From the NCBI GenBank assembly GCA_017458225.1, contig JAFTFX010000013.1, positions 1 through 64,000 on the forward strand: a stretch of 64,000 nucleotides of DNA, in the 5' to 3' direction. Under the pieces are notes generated by a model, which made no database searches, was not told the origin of the DNA, and was given only the letters and a program-made list of their open reading frames with translations. The position numbers and the translations under genes were made by a program. Of the stretch, positions 1 through 8,618 are shown piece by piece. The DNA is from Prevotella sp. (GTDB lineage Bacteria > Bacteroidota > Bacteroidia > Bacteroidales > Bacteroidaceae). Each line of letters begins with the position of its first letter. Positions within the stretch are counted from its first letter, which is position 1.

Positions 1-141
1 ATGGCGGGGTTGTTAAGGGAGTCCCGTCATCTCCCTGCACCTTTAAATAAACGTAGAATAGATTGAGAATAGTATAAATGGTGATAGGTTGGAGCCGCAT
101 GGCTTTAGCTTTTTCACCGCAGTGAAAATTAGTACAACAAT
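1..141. other. Left-edge leader before fnlC
   Basis: I see no convincing gene here. Two short open frames run in from the left edge and stop at about 50 and 66. Either could be the 3' end of an upstream gene, but neither is long enough to identify. Positions 111-128 form a perfect small hairpin (TTTTCAC, loop CGCA, GTGAAAA) 14 bases before the fnlC start. It could be a weak terminator or a leader structure. I found no clear -33/-7 promoter pair, so fnlC may be transcribed from upstream of the window. Confidence 0.4.
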
Positions 142-1302
142 ATGGCAAGATTTAAAGAGAATGGGAAGCTGAAGCTTCTTATCATAGTGGGCACGCGCCC
201 GGAGATTATCCGTCTGGCAGCGGTGATTAACAAGTGCCGCGAGTATTTTGACTGTCTGCTGGCACACACAGGCCAGAACTACGACTATAACCTGAACGGA
301 GTGTTCTTCAAGGACTTGAAGCTCGCTGACCCCGACGTGTATATGGAAGCAGTGGGCAACGACCTGGGTGAGACAATGGGCAATATCATTGCCAAGAGTT
401 ACCAGCTGATGGTGGAGGTGAAGCCCGATGCCGTGCTTGTACTGGGTGATACCAACTCCTGCCTCAGTGTGATTGGTGCCAAGCGCCTGCATATTCCCAT
501 CTTCCACATGGAGGCAGGCAACCGCTGCAAGGACGAGTGCCTGCCCGAAGAGACGAACCGCCGCATCGTAGACATCATCAGCGACGTGAATATGGCTTAC
601 TCGGAACATGCACGCCGTTATCTGGCTGATTGCGGACTGCCTAAAGAACGTACGTATGTGACGGGTAGTCCGATGGCAGAGGTACTGCATAATAACCTGG
701 CTGCGATTGAGGCCAGCGATATTCACAAGCGCCTTGGCTTAGAGAAAGGCAAGTACATTCTTCTCTCCGCTCATAGAGAAGAGAACATTGATACCGAAAA
801 GAACTTCCTCAGCCTCTTCACCGCTATCAATAAGATGGCCGAGAAGTACGATATGCCCATCCTCTACTCCTGCCATCCGCGCAGCCGCAAGCGCCTTGAA
901 ACTTCAAACTTCCAGCTTGACAAGCGCGTCATCCAACACGAACCCCTTGGCTTCCACGACTACAACTGCCTCCAGATGAACGCCTTTGCAGTGGTGAGTG
1001 ACAGCGGAACGCTGCCCGAGGAAAGTAGTTTCTTTACCAGCATAGGGCATCCCTTCCCGGCTATTTGCATCCGTACCTCTACGGAACGTCCTGAAGCCAT
1101 TGACAAGGCCTGCTTTATCATTGCAGGTATTGATGAGAAGTCATTGCTCCAGGCTGTTGACACAGCAGTTGAGCTGAATAGGGATGGTCAATACGGGATT
1201 CCAGTTCCCGACTATATTGAAGAAAACGTATCAACCAAGGTGGTGAAGATTATCCAGAGCTACGTTGGCATAGTCAATAAAATGGTCTGGCGCAAATTCT
1301 AA
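142..1302 (+). CDS. fnlC: UDP-GlcNAc 2-epimerase family, FnlC/CapG type
   Basis: A 386-residue non-hydrolysing UDP-N-acetylglucosamine 2-epimerase (GT-B fold, WecB family). Visible motifs are VGTRPEIIRLA near the N terminus, HTGQNYD, LGDTNS, HMEAG, EETNRR, SAHREEN and DSGTLPEESS, which carry the acidic and histidine residues conserved in WecB. WecB makes UDP-ManNAc. Next to fnlA and fnlB, however, the FnlC/CapG role is more likely: the last epimerisation, at C2 of the L-talo sugar, giving UDP-N-acetyl-L-fucosamine in the cytoplasm. The ATG at 142 begins just before the first beta strand, and length matches the family. Here the 2-epimerase gene comes first, whereas it comes last in the S. aureus capEFG order. 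The family call is firm; the exact substrate is inferred from neighbours. Confidence 0.88.
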   Translation: MARFKENGKLKLLIIVGTRPEIIRLAAVINKCREYFDCLLAHTGQNYDYNLNGVFFKDLKLADPDVYMEAVGNDLGETMGNIIAKSYQLMVEVKPDAVLVLGDTNSCLSVIGAKRLHIPIFHMEAGNRCKDECLPEETNRRIVDIISDVNMAYSEHARRYLADCGLPKERTYVTGSPMAEVLHNNLAAIEASDIHKRLGLEKGKYILLSAHREENIDTEKNFLSLFTAINKMAEKYDMPILYSCHPRSRKRLETSNFQLDKRVIQHEPLGFHDYNCLQMNAFAVVSDSGTLPEESSFFTSIGHPFPAICIRTSTERPEAIDKACFIIAGIDEKSLLQAVDTAVELNRDGQYGIPVPDYIEENVSTKVVKIIQSYVGIVNKMVWRKF

Positions 1303-1329
1303 AGATTTATCAATAAAAATAATAACACA

Positions 1330-2385
1330 ATGAGTTTATTCAAAGACAAGGTGCTCCTGATAACAGGAGGTACGGGTTCGTTCGGCAATGCAGTTCTCAA
1401 TCGTTTCTTGAAGACCGACATTGGTGAGATTCGCATTTTCTCTCGCGACGAGAAGAAGCAGGACGATATGCGCCACGACTTCCAGGCACGTATGCCGGAA
1501 GTTGCCAACAAGATTAAGTTCTACATTGGCGATGTACGCAACAAGAGCACGTTGAAGTACGCGATGAAAGGTGTTGACTATGTATTCCATGCTGCTGCCT
1601 TGAAACAGGTTCCTTCGTGTGAGTTCTTCCCGATGGAAGCCGTGAAGACCAATGTGATTGGCACAGACAACACCCTCGATGCAGCTATCGACGCTGGCGT
1701 AAAGTGCGTCATCTGCCTCTCCACCGACAAGGCCGCATACCCCATCAATGCGATGGGTATCACCAAGGCCGTTGAGGAGAAAATTGCAGTGGCCAAGAGT
1801 CGTCTCAGTGGCGACACCAAAATCTGCTGCACTCGCTACGGCAACGTGATGTGCAGCCGTGGCAGCGTGATTCCTCTCTGGATTGACCAGATTCGCAAGG
1901 GCAACCCGATTACGATTACTGAGCCTTCGATGACCCGTTTCATTATGTCTCTCGAAGAGGCAGTGGATTTGGTGCTGTTTGCTTTTGAAAATGGCAAGAA
2001 TGGTGACATCCTAGTCCAGAAAGCTCCTGCTTGCACCATCCAGACCCAGGCAGAGGCTGTGGTAGAATTATTCAAGCATCAGGCACCTGCCGAACCGGAA
2101 ATTCGTGTGATCGGCATCCGTCATGGTGAAAAAATGTATGAAACACTGTTGACCAAAGAAGAGGCTGCCAAGGCTATCGATATGGGTAACTTCTATGCTG
2201 TACCGGCGGATAACCGCGACTTGAACTACGACAAATACTTCAAGGATGGTGATACCAAGCGAGCAATGATTGAAGAGTTTAACTCGAATAACACGAAGAG
2301 ACTCAACCTAACAGAAACCAAGGAGAAAATCGCCTCCCTCACCTACATCCAGAATGAGTTGAACGGTATTCCTAACTTGGTATAA
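1330..2385 (+). CDS. fnlA: UDP-GlcNAc 4,6-dehydratase/5-epimerase FnlA/CapE
   Basis: A 351-residue extended short-chain dehydrogenase of the FlaA1/CapE group. It is the first enzyme of UDP-L-FucNAc synthesis, removing water across C4-C6 of UDP-GlcNAc and epimerising at C5. The NAD(P)-binding loop TGGTGSFGN lies at about residues 12-20. STDKA supplies the Asp-Lys pair typical of this group. The usual YxxxK reads MGITK, so Met sits where classical SDRs have Tyr; I recall the same of CapE-type enzymes, so this is not damage. The conserved RYGNV motif follows. The gene starts 27 bases after fnlC and ends 2 bases before fnlB, so the three form an operon. Confidence 0.92.
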   Translation: MSLFKDKVLLITGGTGSFGNAVLNRFLKTDIGEIRIFSRDEKKQDDMRHDFQARMPEVANKIKFYIGDVRNKSTLKYAMKGVDYVFHAAALKQVPSCEFFPMEAVKTNVIGTDNTLDAAIDAGVKCVICLSTDKAAYPINAMGITKAVEEKIAVAKSRLSGDTKICCTRYGNVMCSRGSVIPLWIDQIRKGNPITITEPSMTRFIMSLEEAVDLVLFAFENGKNGDILVQKAPACTIQTQAEAVVELFKHQAPAEPEIRVIGIRHGEKMYETLLTKEEAAKAIDMGNFYAVPADNRDLNYDKYFKDGDTKRAMIEEFNSNNTKRLNLTETKEKIASLTYIQNELNGIPNLV

Positions 2386-2387
2386 TA

Positions 2388-3584
2388 ATGAAGATACTTG
2401 TTACAGGTGCAAAGGGCTTTGTGGGGAAAAACCTTTGTGCTCAATTAAAGAACATACGTGACGGCAAGGCACGCAACTACGGCGTACAGGTAGATGACAT
2501 CTATGAGTACGACATAGATACCGACCCAGCCCTGCTGGATGAGTTTTGTGAGAAGACAGATTTTGTGTTCAATCTGGCCGGTGTCAACCGCCCACAGAAC
2601 CAGGAAGAGTTCATGCAGGGCAATTTTGGCTTCGCCTCCACCCTCCTCGACACCCTCAAGAAGCACGGCAACCGCTGTCCCATCATGCTCAGCAGTTCTC
2701 AGCAGGCCTCACTCACTGGCCGTTTCGGAAATTCAGAATACGGGCGCAGCAAAAAGGCTGGAGAGGATCTGTTCCTCGAATATGAGCGCGAGACCGGCTC
2801 TCATGTTCTTGTCTATCGCTTCCCAAACCTTTTTGGCAAGTGGTGCAGACCGAACTACAACTCTGCCGTGGCCACCTTCTGCAATGCCTTTGCGAATGAC
2901 CTGCCTTATACAGTGAATGACCCCAGTGTAGAACTGGAACTTCTCTATATAGACGACCTGGTAGATGAGATGATAGCCTGTCTGCTGGGTAAAGAGCACC
3001 GCTGCGAGTTTGATGGACTTGACGTGCTGCCACAGGCAGACGGCAAATACTGTTACTGTCCAATAACCCATAAGATAACCCTTGGCGAGATTGTTGACCT
3101 TCTCAAAAGTTTTGCAGAGCAGCCAAAAACCTTGATGATTCCTGAGATTCCTACAAACTCCTTTGCCAAGAAGCTCTACAGCACCTACCTCAGCTATCTC
3201 CCCAAGGAGAAAGTGGCTTTCCCACTGAAGATGAACGTGGACGACCGTGGTTCCTTTACGGAACTGGTGCATACGCTGAACTGTGGTCAAGTGAGCATTA
3301 ACATTTCCAAGCCCGGCATCACCAAAGGCCAGCACTGGCACAACACTAAGTGGGAGTTCTTTATTGTAGTATCTGGTCACGGACTCATTCAGGAACGGAA
3401 GTTGGGTACTCACGAGGTGATTGAGTTCGAGGTCTCAGGTGACAATATCCAGTGCATCCACATGCTACCCGGATATACGCACAATATCATTAACTTGAGT
3501 GATACAGAAAACCTTGTTACAGTTATGTACTGCAACGAGATCTTTGACCAGAATCACCCTGATACGTACTTTGAAAAAGTGTAA
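2388..3584 (+). CDS. fnlB: FnlB/CapF: SDR plus cupin, UDP-L-FucNAc pathway
   Basis: A 398-residue two-domain protein. The N-terminal SDR (about residues 1-280) starts with VTGAKGFVGKN, the Rossmann loop, and has YGRSK as its YxxxK motif. The C-terminal part (about 285-398) is a cupin with WHNTKWEFF and a later GYTHNI. This layout and length are those of CapF/FnlB, where the cupin epimerises C3 of the FnlA product and the SDR reduces C4. It therefore completes the set with fnlA and fnlC. The operon appears to end here, because the stop codon runs directly into a long intergenic repeat rather than the next gene. Confidence 0.92.
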   Translation: MKILVTGAKGFVGKNLCAQLKNIRDGKARNYGVQVDDIYEYDIDTDPALLDEFCEKTDFVFNLAGVNRPQNQEEFMQGNFGFASTLLDTLKKHGNRCPIMLSSSQQASLTGRFGNSEYGRSKKAGEDLFLEYERETGSHVLVYRFPNLFGKWCRPNYNSAVATFCNAFANDLPYTVNDPSVELELLYIDDLVDEMIACLLGKEHRCEFDGLDVLPQADGKYCYCPITHKITLGEIVDLLKSFAEQPKTLMIPEIPTNSFAKKLYSTYLSYLPKEKVAFPLKMNVDDRGSFTELVHTLNCGQVSINISKPGITKGQHWHNTKWEFFIVVSGHGLIQERKLGTHEVIEFEVSGDNIQCIHMLPGYTHNIINLSDTENLVTVMYCNEIFDQNHPDTYFEKV

Positions 3585-3589
3585 TTTCT

Positions 3590-3886
3590 CTCTGATTAGC
3601 GCCACTTCTCGCTCTGATTCAATACAGATTTCGCTCTAATTCAATACAAAACAGAGCAGAAAGTGACGCTAATTACAGCAGAAAGTGACGCTAATTACAG
3701 CGGTGTTTGACGTTTGCTGCAACTGCGTTTGACGTTCACGCCTTGAACAAGTTCAACAAAAACAGACTGTTTTGTTTTTATGTCGTTTTTGCATACACTG
3801 CTGTCACTCTGTCCTAACAGTCTGAAACGCTGAGTGATAGCGTATTGTGCACAGAGTGACAGCAGTGTATGCAAATATGTAAAAAA
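3590..3886. repeat. Long intergenic repeat, copy A
   Basis: This roughly 300-bp stretch just after the fnlB stop reappears, reverse-complemented and diverged, at 45830-46140. Shared parts in order are: CTCTGATTAGCG-like and CTCTGATTCAATACAGATTT blocks; GCAGAAAGTGACGCTAAT blocks (an exact 22-bp tandem duplication, 3656-3677 and 3678-3699); GTTTGACGTTT-like blocks; and an 88-bp hairpin core. In both copies the CTCTGATTAG end lies next to a stop codon (fnlB here, the CotH gene there). No transposase or long ORF is present, so a non-autonomous or REP/MITE-like element is the simplest reading. Confidence 0.85.
3788..3875. repeat. 88-bp inverted-repeat hairpin core, copy A
   Basis: Perfect 24-bp terminal inverted repeats (3788-3811 and 3852-3875, starting TTTGCATACACTGCTGTC) enclose 40 bases containing a smaller CGCT/AGCG stem. 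The same 88-bp unit occurs at 45838-45925 with identical arms. It would make a strong cruciform or RNA hairpin and could also end transcription of the fnl operon. Confidence 0.88.
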
Positions 3887-3914
3887 TTCCAAGTAAGCAA
3901 CCAATTTTGACGTA

Positions 3915-3945
3915 TTGCGAGAAATAGTAAGATGATATACCTTTG
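3915..3945 (+). promoter_or_regulatory. Promoter of the capsule operon
   Basis: TTG at 3915-3917 lies 20 bases before TACCTTTG at 3938-3945, matching the Bacteroidetes sigma-ABfr pattern TTTG-N(19-21)-TAnnTTTG. Transcription would start near 3952, leaving an untranslated leader of about 170 bases before the flippase gene at 4126. No UpxY/NusG-like antiterminator gene is seen after it. Confidence 0.65.
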
Positions 3946-4125
3946 CACTGACTTAAGATATTTATCAGATAAAAAAGGGTTATTAAAGGCAAAGTGAGGG
4001 ATATGAGGGGGCAAAAAGTTCCTGTCCCCATTCGCCTTGTCCCCGTTCGACTAACGAAGTGAAGAACAGAGACTAAGGGAATTTTCAGCTCAATAAAAAA
4101 CAGAAAGTATAGAATTTGAGACTAC

Positions 4126-5412
4126 ATGCGTATTTCGCTAATTAATTATTTGAAAGGACATAATATTGTCAAGTATTTCCAATCAGCAGGATTGTATTTC
4201 TTGGCTTCATTGATTCCGATGTGTTTGACATTGCTCATTAATCCGGCAATGGCAAAAAACATGTCTCCCAATGATTATGCTATAACTGGATACTATGCTT
4301 CCTTTTCTGGCCTTCTGTCTCCTTTCATAGTTTTTTATATGCTGCATTACTATAACCGACAATATTTTACGCTGAATGAAGCTGATAGAATCCAAATGAA
4401 GACTACTATATTTAAGTCTCTCATATCCTTTTCTTTCTTGGTAACTGTTGTAGGTTATATCTGTGTAGTTCTTTATATTGTTTTCTTTAATCGCGATACT
4501 GAAGTACCTCTTTTCCCATATTCGCTCCTTTCGATATTTGCTCTTCCTTTGACAGGTATATACGTCCTTCGCCAGAACGACCTAAGAATGACAAGACAAT
4601 CAAAACAGTTCTTTGTTCTGACAGTTTCCAATGGTGTTATATTGGCTGCGATGAATGTACTTTTTGTAGTCTTCCTGAAATTAGGCGCCATGGGAAAGTT
4701 GACAGCTCAGTTTCTTAGTCAGGCAGCTGTATTTTTGTATTGCTTGTGGGCATATAGGGAGTTGTTAAAAGAGCCGTTTAATATAAAGTTATTTAAGGAA
4801 ATTGTTAAGTTCTGTTTCCCTCTGGTTATTGCCGCATCATTGGGTTTCTTTTCATCGGGCTTTGATAAAACTCTTCTTGAACGTAATGGAGACCTTACAG
4901 AGATGGGTTACTTTGTGGTGGGTGCTCAATTGGCTGGTTACATTATGGTATTTCAATCTGCAATTGGTTCAACTTTTCAGCCGGATTTATATGGCGCTAT
5001 TGCAAAACGAGACCGAAAAAAGACTGTGTTGGTAGCTTTAGGTCTTATTGGATCAGTATCTATGATAGCCATTCTATTTGCTCTTTTTTCCCCAATCATT
5101 ATTAAGATTCTGACCGCCGGCAGATATATGCACTCAGTAGTATATACTCGTATATTGTCTATCTCAGTTGTTACAACGACCATATATGGTTTGGTTAACG
5201 ATGTAGTAATAGCCCTTGGCTATTCCAAAATCACACTTTTGGCAAGGATAATTAACACGTTATTTTGTATAGCTATCTATTATGTTCTAATCGTTTCTTT
5301 TGGCTGTATTGGAGCTGCTTGGGGTAATGTGTTAGTTCCAGTATCGGCTACAATTATAAATATATGTATTTTCCATTTGTATCGTAGAAAGCATGTCCTT
5401 AAGAATTCTTGA
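4126..5412 (+). CDS. wzx: Wzx-type oligosaccharide flippase
   Basis: A 428-residue integral membrane protein with about twelve hydrophobic segments spread along its length and no soluble domain. It resembles the MATE/MOP-superfamily polysaccharide transporters (RfbX/Wzx). Its likely role is to flip the undecaprenyl-linked repeat unit across the inner membrane. The ATG at 4126 follows a leader of about 170 bases, and the 3' end overlaps the next gene by 20 bases. The gene is much more AT-rich than fnlABC or the locus-3 genes, as is usual for exchanged capsule genes. It is the only flippase candidate found in the two polysaccharide loci of this window. Confidence 0.85.
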   Translation: MRISLINYLKGHNIVKYFQSAGLYFLASLIPMCLTLLINPAMAKNMSPNDYAITGYYASFSGLLSPFIVFYMLHYYNRQYFTLNEADRIQMKTTIFKSLISFSFLVTVVGYICVVLYIVFFNRDTEVPLFPYSLLSIFALPLTGIYVLRQNDLRMTRQSKQFFVLTVSNGVILAAMNVLFVVFLKLGAMGKLTAQFLSQAAVFLYCLWAYRELLKEPFNIKLFKEIVKFCFPLVIAASLGFFSSGFDKTLLERNGDLTEMGYFVVGAQLAGYIMVFQSAIGSTFQPDLYGAIAKRDRKKTVLVALGLIGSVSMIAILFALFSPIIIKILTAGRYMHSVVYTRILSISVVTTTIYGLVNDVVIALGYSKITLLARIINTLFCIAIYYVLIVSFGCIGAAWGNVLVPVSATIINICIFHLYRRKHVLKNS

Positions 5413-6574
5413 TATTGAAAATGTTTGCACTGCGTGTGGCGCTTGTGCTAGCATCTGCCCCAAAGATGCATTGAGTATTAACAGTAAGCCCCAAATGATA
5501 GGCTTCTATTATCCGACAGTTGACGAAAGTAAATGCGTAAATTGTGGATTGTGTGAAAAAGTATGCCCGAAGCTAACGACGGCAGATATCCAAATCCAAG
5601 ATGAGCCTAACGCGGCCTATATGTTACAGGCTAAAGATGACAGTATTTTAGAGAAATCAAGTTCAGGTGGTTTTTTCTCTGTCTTAGCTCAATTTATTAT
5701 TAATAAGGGTGGTGTCGTTTGGGGAAGTGCATACAACTATGAGTTGGAGCGACTGGAAACAATTTCTACAAATAAGACCTCTTTAGAATCGCTTCGTAAG
5801 TCCAAGTACATAGAAACATTTAGTGGTACAATATTTCGTGAAGTAAAGCAGCAATTACAAGCAGGCCGTTGGTGTTTGTTTGTTGGAACACCATGTCAAA
5901 TAACTGGGCTTAACCATTACTTAAAACAAACCAAGACTGCTTTAGGCAAATTAATAACTGTAAGGTTCGTATGTCATGGTGTCCCTTCCAATGAGTATTT
6001 CAAAAGCACAAAGTCTCATTTGGAAAAAAAACACAGGGGACGATTGAAAAGTTTTGATTTTCGTTCCAAAATAAATGGCTGGAGGGGGAATATTTTGCAG
6101 GTTGTCTTTGATAATGGGCAAATGAACTACTACAATGGCGCTAATTTGATATATTATTCTTCTTTTTTTAAGAATGAGTTATTAAGACGTTCATGCTATA
6201 GTTGTAAAGAGATTTGTAAAGCTGAATCTGATTTCACAATGGGTGATTTTTGGGGCGTTTTTAGATATAAACCTGAGTTTACAGATAACAGAGGTCTTTC
6301 CTTGTTACAAGTTCATTCTCGAAAGGCTGCTGATATTTTTGACACCATCAAGGATTCAATACGTTATGAATTATTGCCAGCCCAATCTTATGCATATATA
6401 TACGAAGAAACTGCCACTAAGGAGCATATGCTTAGTGACAGGATAAAGATGGAGAAATATATTAATGCCCTTGGCTATCCTTGTTTTACCTGGTTACGGT
6501 ATTACCCTGGGTTAGTCAAAGGTAGAATCAGAATGATTATTTACCGAATATATAAATCGTTACTTGCTAAATGA
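5393..6574 (+). CDS. FrhB-like iron-sulfur protein of capsule locus
   Basis: A 393-residue protein with two N-terminal [4Fe-4S] ferredoxin motifs (CTACGACASIC and CVNCGLCEKVC, within residues 11-60). A domain of the coenzyme F420 hydrogenase/dehydrogenase beta-subunit type follows, with extra Cys residues (GTPCQITG, VCHGVPS, CYSCKEIC). In gut Bacteroidales such proteins often lie beside polysaccharide pyruvyltransferases, as here (next gene, ATGA overlap). They probably deliver electrons for a redox step on a sugar or donor, but I know of no settled reaction. F420 use is not implied. The start overlaps the wzx end by 20 bases, consistent with translational coupling. Confidence 0.8.
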   Translation: MSLRILDIENVCTACGACASICPKDALSINSKPQMIGFYYPTVDESKCVNCGLCEKVCPKLTTADIQIQDEPNAAYMLQAKDDSILEKSSSGGFFSVLAQFIINKGGVVWGSAYNYELERLETISTNKTSLESLRKSKYIETFSGTIFREVKQQLQAGRWCLFVGTPCQITGLNHYLKQTKTALGKLITVRFVCHGVPSNEYFKSTKSHLEKKHRGRLKSFDFRSKINGWRGNILQVVFDNGQMNYYNGANLIYYSSFFKNELLRRSCYSCKEICKAESDFTMGDFWGVFRYKPEFTDNRGLSLLQVHSRKAADIFDTIKDSIRYELLPAQSYAYIYEETATKEHMLSDRIKMEKYINALGYPCFTWLRYYPGLVKGRIRMIIYRIYKSLLAK

Positions 6575-7686
6575 ATAAAGATACCCATACCAAACGAATT
6601 GGCATCATAACCTTCTCCAATGCGGATAATTATGGCGCAGTTCTACAGGCCTATGCGCTACAACGCATCGTTAGGGAGAAAATCTCGAAAGATGTTGAAA
6701 TGATAAATTTTTGCCCGGATGATGAAAAAAGAGCATATAGGATATTTGCACCACACAGTAAAAAATTGTTGTCAAATATTGTTATTAAAACCTTAGTTGC
6801 GTACCATTTTTTCCCCTATTACATAAAGAAACGTCGTTTCAAGCGTTTTCGGGAAGAGTACCTTTATTTCTCGCAGTCATGGCCAGAATTCGACATCATA
6901 ATGGAGCAACTCTCAGGAAAATATGATATATATATATCTGGCAGTGATCAGGTCTTTAATCCATTGAATAAATATTTGCGTCTTTATTATTTGGATTTCC
7001 CCAAGAATGGAAGCAGGAAGGTAGCTTATGCACCATCCTTTGGCTTTTCGGATTTTTCTGCACCTAAATTTGGCAAATTAATCAATTATCTCAAAGATTT
7101 TGATTACTTAAGTTGTAGGGAACAAGATGGACGCAGTTGGATGGAAAAGGTTCTGAATAGAGAAGTTTCTTGTTTATTGGATCCTATTTTTCTTTTGTCC
7201 CCAAACCAGTGGCGAGAAATAATGGTTGGTAGTGACAAGAAAGATTATATATTCGTCTATAACTTAAATGGGGGGGGTAATTTGATGAAAGTGGTGGAAA
7301 AAGTCAGGAAAGAAACAGGACTTCCTGTAATTTGTGCAACGCCATCATATTTGCCAATCCCTGGAATAAGTATCAAAGTAAGACGCGATCTTGGCCCCAG
7401 AGAGTTTGTGGGTATGATTGCAAATGCAAAGTATGTTGTGACAGACAGTTTTCATGGCACAGCCTTTTCTGTGTTGTTTTCTAAACCTGTCATATCATAT
7501 ATTGCAATGCAATCGTCGTCAGGGAGAATATATTCCCTTCTGCAATTGTGCTCAATGGAGAAACAAATAGTTAGCAATCCTGATGACTTTGAGTTTGGAA
7601 AGATATCATTTGTAACAGATAGCGCAAATGCTTTAATGCCATTGATTGAACAATCAAAACAGTATCTCAAGAAAGCTATTCAATAA
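6571..7686 (+). CDS. Polysaccharide pyruvyltransferase family protein
   Basis: A 371-residue member of the CsaB/WcaK-type family (PS_pyruv_trans), which adds ketal-linked pyruvate to sugars. Visible motifs are FSNADNYGAVLQAYAL at the N terminus, SGSDQVFNP near residue 130, DPIFLL, and TDSFHGTAFSVLFSKPV near residue 295, the usual donor-site signature. It is about normal length. The start overlaps the FrhB-like gene (ATGA) and the stop overlaps the next glycosyltransferase by one base. It likely decorates the repeat unit, giving a negative charge. Some homologues next to FrhB-like proteins may do something else, so the reaction is inferred. Confidence 0.82.
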   Translation: MNKDTHTKRIGIITFSNADNYGAVLQAYALQRIVREKISKDVEMINFCPDDEKRAYRIFAPHSKKLLSNIVIKTLVAYHFFPYYIKKRRFKRFREEYLYFSQSWPEFDIIMEQLSGKYDIYISGSDQVFNPLNKYLRLYYLDFPKNGSRKVAYAPSFGFSDFSAPKFGKLINYLKDFDYLSCREQDGRSWMEKVLNREVSCLLDPIFLLSPNQWREIMVGSDKKDYIFVYNLNGGGNLMKVVEKVRKETGLPVICATPSYLPIPGISIKVRRDLGPREFVGMIANAKYVVTDSFHGTAFSVLFSKPVISYIAMQSSSGRIYSLLQLCSMEKQIVSNPDDFEFGKISFVTDSANALMPLIEQSKQYLKKAIQ

Positions 7687-8618
7687 TGGAAAAACAAACC
7701 CCTGTATTATTAATTACCTTTAACCGCCCTTCTTGTGTGTCAAGAATGATCAATGCACTTCGGGAAGCAGGAATTAAAGAGTTCTATGTATTTAAGGATG
7801 GCCCCAGACCGCTTAATAAAGAGGATAAAGCATTAGGTGAGGAAATCCAAAGTATTATCTCATCTATTGACTGGCCGTGTCATGTGGTCACAAATTACAT
7901 GAACAATAACCTTGGTTGTGGCTATGGGCCATTCTCAGCCATCTCATGGGCTTTTCAATATACGGATAGGCTGATTATCCTTGAAGATGATTGCGTTCCT
8001 ACAAAAGCATTTTTCGATTTTTGTAATTATTTGCTTGAAAAGTATAAAGACGATAAACGTGTTCGACACATCTCAGGTTACTCCCAATTCGAGGATGCAG
8101 AGGCTTTTCAAAAATTTGATTATGTGTTCACGCAATATGCACCAACTTGGGGATGGGCGACGTGGAAAAGAGTCTGGGACGATTTTGATATGCAAGAACG
8201 TTCAATTAAACCTTTCTTTAGAAACGGTGGATTTACTAATCAGTTCTCAACGTCACAAGAATCAAGGTACTTTAACCGGTATTATTGGAACAGGCCGTCC
8301 CCGCTTCATGAGATGACGCATAGTTGGGATTATCAATATGCCGTTCATTCAAAAATGAATGGTGCTTTGTCAATTGTTCCAGCAAAGAACCTGATTCGTT
8401 ACATAGGTCAGATGGGTACACATACTTTCGGTAACACATCTTTAGAACTGCCAGTATGCGAAACCTTTAAAATTGAACGAGAGCCTGATGAGATAGAAAT
8501 GATCCCCTCTTATGAACAACTATATTTTAAGAAGTACTGTTCAGAACCGTTTTTAAGAAGGATAAAGTTCCTTATTAGGAGAACAAAACATAAATTATTC
8601 GGAAGACCAGATTTTTAA
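7686..8618 (+). CDS. Glycosyltransferase, GT-A fold (GT2-like)
   Basis: A 310-residue protein opening with PVLLITFNRPSCVSRMINAL, the first strand of nucleotide-sugar GT-A enzymes. ILEDDCVP, near residue 100, is the acidic DXD-like metal and donor motif. The conserved APTWGWATWKRVW segment in the middle is seen in capsule GT2-like proteins of this type. No membrane segment is evident, so it would act on the lipid-linked intermediate at the cytoplasmic face. It overlaps the previous stop by one base and abuts the next gene directly. Donor and linkage cannot be told from sequence. Confidence 0.8.
   Translation: MEKQTPVLLITFNRPSCVSRMINALREAGIKEFYVFKDGPRPLNKEDKALGEEIQSIISSIDWPCHVVTNYMNNNLGCGYGPFSAISWAFQYTDRLIILEDDCVPTKAFFDFCNYLLEKYKDDKRVRHISGYSQFEDAEAFQKFDYVFTQYAPTWGWATWKRVWDDFDMQERSIKPFFRNGGFTNQFSTSQESRYFNRYYWNRPSPLHEMTHSWDYQYAVHSKMNGALSIVPAKNLIRYIGQMGTHTFGNTSLELPVCETFKIEREPDEIEMIPSYEQLYFKKYCSEPFLRRIKFLIRRTKHKLFGRPDF

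Noticed and set aside
3695..3904. Small minus-strand frame whose peptide resembles the end of a + strand frame near 45.9 kb
   Set aside because: The shared peptide (YLHTLLSLCAQ and on) is simply the translated 88-bp repeat core in both places; no start signal or gene context supports a protein.
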